This document shows, in pieces, positions 33,280 through 36,137 of a DNA stretch of 36,137 bases (the first letter of the stretch is position 1; the number at the start of each line of letters is the position of its first letter). The translations under genes were made by a program, and so were the position numbers. The notes under the pieces were generated by a model that was not told where the DNA came from, did no database searches, and worked only from the letters and a program-made list of their open reading frames with translations. The DNA comes from Blastococcus sp. (GTDB taxonomy: Bacteria > Actinomycetota > Actinomycetes > Mycobacteriales > Geodermatophilaceae), in NCBI GenBank assembly GCA_025965695.1, contig JAOPWM010000228.1, positions 1 to 36,137 of the forward strand, given 5' to 3'.

Positions 33280-33996
33280 TCACGGGACGGGTCCCTCGTC
33301 AGGTACGCACGTGATCTGGTCGGGCAGCGTGGACACCTGCGCCGCCGCCAGCTTCTCTGCCATCTCACCCCACCGTTCGTAGGCCTCCGGAAAGGCGCTG
33401 CGCTGCACTTCCTGGGCGACGTCGGTCAGCCGCCCCGCCTCCCAGCCGGGAACCTCGACGAGGTGGTCGAAGAACCTGCCGGCCGCGTAGACCGGGTCCT
33501 GCACCTCGGCCGGTGTGCCCCACCCGGAGGAGGGGCGCTGCTGGAAGAGCCCGAGCGAGTCGCGGTCGCCGTAGTCGAGGTTGCGCAGCCGCGACTCCTG
33601 CTGGGCGGTCGCCAGCGCGATCACGATGGCCCTCTCCGGTAGGCCCCGCTCGCGACCGACGGCAGCGATCGTCGCCGCGTTCGCCACCTGCTCGGCGGTC
33701 AGTGTCATCGACAAGCCGGCGATCGTGCATTGTCCGGGCACTTCAGGAGCTCCCTTGTTCGCGGTGTCCCAGGCGAGCCCGACCAGGACGGCGGCGGCCA
33801 CGACGAGCGCCGGCCACCAGCGGGCGGCGTGCCACCGTTTCTTGCGCCGGGCCTTCTTCTTGCGTCCGCGGGCCGCGGGACGGCGACGGGCGGCGGGCTT
33901 GCGGCGGGCGGCGGGCTTGCGGCGCGGGGAGGGGCGGCGGGTGGTGGTGGTCCTCCTGGTCCCTGACGGGTGAGAGGTGTAACTGGAGCCGTCCAT
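33280..33996 (-). CDS. Membrane-anchored lysozyme/transglycosylase-like protein with basic repeat tail
   Basis: This 238-residue protein starts at ATG 33996. Residues 1-65 are a low-complexity Arg/Lys/Pro/Ala tail (RRKPAARRKPAARRRPAARG, then KKKARRKKR). One membrane helix follows (WWPALVVAAAVLVGLAW), then an extracellular domain. That domain has a lysozyme-like pattern: AIVIALATAQQESRLRNL with the likely catalytic Glu, and DSLGLFQQRPSSGWGTPAEVQDPVYAAGRFF. It is a common actinobacterial family, often left as hypothetical; cleavage of peptidoglycan is inferred from the fold pattern. No ribosome binding site is visible; TACAGT at 34005-34010 just upstream could give a leaderless mRNA, next to a TGGGG-x-CCCCA palindrome at 34013-34023. 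Confidence 0.8.
   Translation of the reverse strand: MDGSSYTSHPSGTRRTTTTRRPSPRRKPAARRKPAARRRPAARGRKKKARRKKRWHAARWWPALVVAAAVLVGLAWDTANKGAPEVPGQCTIAGLSMTLTAEQVANAATIAAVGRERGLPERAIVIALATAQQESRLRNLDYGDRDSLGLFQQRPSSGWGTPAEVQDPVYAAGRFFDHLVEVPGWEAGRLTDVAQEVQRSAFPEAYERWGEMAEKLAAAQVSTLPDQITCVPDEGPVP
33883..33918. repeat. Two 18-bp tandem units encoding KPAARR-type repeats
   Basis: The units at 33883-33900 and 33901-33918 differ at one base. Each encodes six residues of the basic Lys-Pro-Ala-Ala-Arg-Arg tail of the lysozyme-like protein. Such repeats can change copy number by slippage. Confidence 0.8.
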
Positions 33997-34127
33997 CAGT
34001 GCCGACTGTATGTGGGGTCCCCAGTGACCTCGGGTTTCCCGGCGCGTCTCGGCGGGGCGCACGCGGTGTCGCCCGGGCGGCCTCGTCGCTAGCCTGAGCG
34101 GCCCGCGTCCCAGCCAGAGGAGCATCC

Positions 34128-35318
34128 ATGCACGACGTCCTGCGGCCCGGCATCGCCGCCACGACGGTGGCGACCAGCCGATTGACCCAGCTCGTGCTGC
34201 ATGCCGAGGGGGTAGATCCGGCCGGGCCGGGGGAGGTCGTGCTCTTCGTGCACGGCAACGTCAGCTCGTCGCTGTTCTGGCAGCAGTCGCTGCTGGACCT
34301 CGGGGCCGTCGGCCGGCACCGCGGCCTCGCCGTCGACCTGCGGGGGTACGGCGGGACCCAACCGCTGCCGATCGATGCGACCCGTGGTGTCCGCGACTGG
34401 GCCGACGACATCGCCGCACTGGTCGACGCCCTCGACCTCACCCGGGTGCACCTGGTCGGCTGGAGCATGGGCGCCGGTGTGGTGCTGCAGTACGTGCTCG
34501 ACGCGCCGGAGCGGGCGGCCTCCGTCGCCCTGGTGGCGCCGGTCTCGCCGTACGGCTACGGCGGAACGGCCGGCCCCGACGGTCACCGCGTGCACGCCGA
34601 CGGCACCGGCTGCGGCGGCGGGGCCGCCAATCCCGACTTCGTCGCGGCGATCGCGGCCGCGGACACGACCGCAGACAGCCCGTTCAGTCCGCGCTCGGTG
34701 CTGCGCGCGTTCTACGTGGCCCCGGGCTCGTTGCCGCTGGACCCGCTGTTGGAGGACGTCTTCGTCGCCGCGATGAACAGCACCCGCACCGGCGTCGACC
34801 ACTACCCGGGCGAAGCCGTGGCCGTCGATGCATGGCCGGGGGTCGCCCCGGGGGCCCGCGGCGTGCTCAACACGATGGCGCCGACGGTGTTCGACGTCTC
34901 GGCGATCGTCGACCTTCCGGAGAAGCCGCCGGTGCTGTGGATCCGCGGGGACGCCGACCAGGTCGTCTCCGACACCTCGGTGTTCGACCTGGCCTTCCTC
35001 GGCTCGGTCGGCGCGGTACCGGGCTGGCCGGGGGACGAGGCCTTCCCGCCGCAGCCGATGGTCACCCAGACGCGGTCGGTGCTGGACCGCTACGCCGCGA
35101 CGGGTGGCGCCTACCGGGAGGTCGTCCTGCCCGACGTCGGGCACTCGCCGCACGTGGAGCGGCCGCAGGAGTTCGCCGTCGCGCTGCTCGAGCACCTCGA
35201 CGTCCCCGCCGAGCCCCGGGGAACCTCCGCTGACGGACTTTTGGCGCCGAAAGTCCGTAGGAACCTCGGGACTTTCGGCGCCGGAAGTCCGATCAGTTCG
35301 CGTGGAGTTCGGCGTTGA
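34128..35318 (+). CDS. Alpha/beta hydrolase with C-terminus extended through repeats
   Basis: This is a 396-residue alpha/beta-fold hydrolase. The oxyanion region is [15 protein letters not shown], the nucleophile elbow is VGWSMGAG (Ser), the acid is probably Asp in [11 protein letters not shown], and the catalytic His is in [17 protein letters not shown] cap region lies between about residues 150 and 270. The substrate is unknown; possible roles include esterase or lipase activity. The ATG at 34128 follows AGAGGAG. The natural end of the fold is near [11 protein letters not shown]; the last 30 residues ([16 protein letters not shown]...) are translated palindromic repeats F and G. The frame then overlaps the 3' end of dapD by 26 bases. 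The frame-joining may be recent or may include a sequence error. Confidence 0.85.
   Translation: MHDVLRPGIAATTVATSRLTQLVLHAEGVDPAGPGEVVLFVHGNVSSSLFWQQSLLDLGAVGRHRGLAVDLRGYGGTQPLPIDATRGVRDWADDIAALVDALDLTRVHLVGWSMGAGVVLQYVLDAPERAASVALVAPVSPYGYGGTAGPDGHRVHADGTGCGGGAANPDFVAAIAAADTTADSPFSPRSVLRAFYVAPGSLPLDPLLEDVFVAAMNSTRTGVDHYPGEAVAVDAWPGVAPGARGVLNTMAPTVFDVSAIVDLPEKPPVLWIRGDADQVVSDTSVFDLAFLGSVGAVPGWPGDEAFPPQPMVTQTRSVLDRYAATGGAYREVVLPDVGHSPHVERPQEFAVALLEHLDVPAEPRGTSADGLLAPKVRRNLGTFGAGSPISSRGVRR
35235..35290. repeat. Paired 22-bp palindromes, copies F and G, inside a reading frame
   Basis: Copy F (35235-35256) has C to T at position 8, and copy G (35269-35290) has A to G at position 16. The start-to-start distance is 34 bases, as in the other two pairs, with a 12-base spacer (GTAGGAACCTCG). 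The pair lies between convergent genes but is translated as the tail of the alpha/beta hydrolase, and ends 2 bases before the dapD stop. Confidence 0.93.
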
Positions 35319-36137
35319 GGGCGCCCCAGTTGCCGTCGCGGGGGAGGGCCTCCAGGGCACCGCTGACGCTGTTGCGGCGGAACAGCAGCCCGTTGCGGCC
35401 GGACAGCTCGGCAGCCTTGACCACCGAGCCGTCGGGGAGGGTGACCCGGGATCCGGCGGTGACGTAGCAGCCGGCCTCGACGACGCAGCCGTCACCGAGG
35501 GAGATGCCGATCCCCGAGTTGGCGCCCAGCAGGCAGCCGCTGCCGATCGAGATGGTCTCCTTGCCGCCGCCGGAGAGCGTTCCCATGATCGAGGCGCTGC
35601 CCCCGATGTCGCTGTCGGGCCCGACGACGACGCCGGCACTGATCCGGCCCTCGACCATCGAGGGTCCCAGCGTGCCGGCGTTGAAGTTGACGAAGCCCTC
35701 GTGCATGACGGTCGTGCCCTCGGCCAGGTGCGCACCCAGCCGGACGCGGTCACCGTCGGCGATCCGGACACCCGACGGGATCACGTAGTCGACCATCCGG
35801 GGGAACTTGTCCACGCCGAAGACGGTCACGTTCCCCACGGCGGCGCGTAGCCGGTGGGCGTTGAAGGAGGCGGCCTCCACCGGACCGGCGCTGGTCCACG
35901 CCACGTTCGTCAGCAGGCCGAAGATCCCGGTCAGGTCCAGACCGTGCGGTCTCACCAGCCGGGTGGAGAGCAGGTGCAGCCGCAGCCAGACGTCGTAGGT
36001 GTCCACCGGAGGGGCGGACAGGTCGGGGATGACCGTGCGGACGGCGATGATCTCGACGCCACGTGCCTCGTCCCGGCGGACCAGGCCGCCGTAGTCGGGG
36101 CCGAGCTCGCCGGAGAGTTCCAGCGCGCCGAGGCGCG
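35293..36137 (-). CDS. dapD: Tetrahydrodipicolinate N-succinyltransferase, N-terminus cut by the window edge
   Basis: This is the actinobacterial-type DapD, which transfers succinyl from succinyl-CoA to tetrahydrodipicolinate, the step before DapC. About 280 residues are visible. The N-terminal part ([44 protein letters not shown]) leads into a left-handed beta-helix of hexapeptide repeats: [45 protein letters not shown] and [23 protein letters not shown], ending [19 protein letters not shown]. The start lies beyond the window; an internal GTG at 36006 is not the true start because homologous sequence continues upstream. It is convergent with the alpha/beta hydrolase, whose frame overlaps its last codons. 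Confidence 0.95.
   Translation of the reverse strand, partial: RLGALELSGELGPDYGGLVRRDEARGVEIIAVRTVIPDLSAPPVDTYDVWLRLHLLSTRLVRPHGLDLTGIFGLLTNVAWTSAGPVEAASFNAHRLRAAVGNVTVFGVDKFPRMVDYVIPSGVRIADGDRVRLGAHLAEGTTVMHEGFVNFNAGTLGPSMVEGRISAGVVVGPDSDIGGSASIMGTLSGGGKETISIGSGCLLGANSGIGISLGDGCVVEAGCYVTAGSRVTLPDGSVVKAAELSGRNGLLFRRNSVSGALEALPRDGNWGALNAELHAN

Noticed and set aside
35293-36006. dapD as a complete gene starting at GTG 36006
   Set aside because: Homologous DapD sequence ([19 protein letters not shown]) continues in frame upstream to the window edge, so the gene is cut, not short.

Overview
The window is about 36 kb of very GC-rich, gene-dense DNA. GTG starts are frequent and co-directional genes often overlap by 4 or 8 bases. 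The gene content (mycothiol deacetylase MshB, a seven-iron FdxA next to DapC, a five-helix SdhC beside SdhA, a Sir leader peptide, an Rv0428c-type GNAT) points to an actinobacterium. The dispersed palindrome and the DUF559 gene recall Geodermatophilaceae (Blastococcus, Geodermatophilus, Modestobacter), but that family-level guess is inference. No rRNA, tRNA, CRISPR array, insertion sequence or prophage was seen; this looks like a chromosomal housekeeping region with a few accessory genes.

Layout. 1-2525 (minus): succinate dehydrogenase SdhC and SdhA, the latter running off the window. 2687-4046 (plus): a molybdenum oxidoreductase with a flavin reductase partner. 4159-4656: a small two-helix membrane protein. 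4714-6828 (minus): a large-subunit catalase, divergent from a formate/nitrite-type channel (7004-7819); sigma-B-like promoter motifs face both ways between them. 7868-9516: a two-gene ABC exporter. 9733-10545 (minus): a GNAT. 10633-11870: a HipA-like kinase overlapped by DUF3037. 11938-16157 (minus): a sulfur assimilation block of Rrf2 regulator, CysC, a cysteine-type leader peptide, sulfite reductase, a zinc-ribbon microprotein and Fe-S type CysH, followed by a pterin carbinolamine dehydratase. 16193-16954: an SRPBCC-Nudix fusion. 17044-17928: an AbiEi/DUF559 protein. 18048-18218 (minus): CsbD.

18549-26433 is a complete peptide/nickel-type (family 5) ABC importer with two tandem lipoprotein receptors, two permeases and two ATPases. 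26582-27933: mshB and a small membrane protein. Then come a GNAT (minus), a 971-residue GAF-GGDEF-EAL protein (minus), fdxA-dapC (plus), a membrane-anchored lysozyme-like protein (minus), an alpha/beta hydrolase (plus) and dapD (minus, running off the right edge). DapC and DapD act consecutively in the succinylase branch of lysine/diaminopimelate synthesis.

The most unusual feature is a 22-bp palindrome (GGACTTTCGGC followed by its reverse complement). It occurs seven times at gene 3' ends: three pairs, each with exactly 34 bases between copy starts, and one single copy. The DUF559 nuclease-like gene is bracketed by copies. One pair has been read into the C-terminus of the alpha/beta hydrolase. 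Other points of interest are the HipA-like/DUF3037 pair, the Sir leader peptide and an apparent CTG start for dapC.
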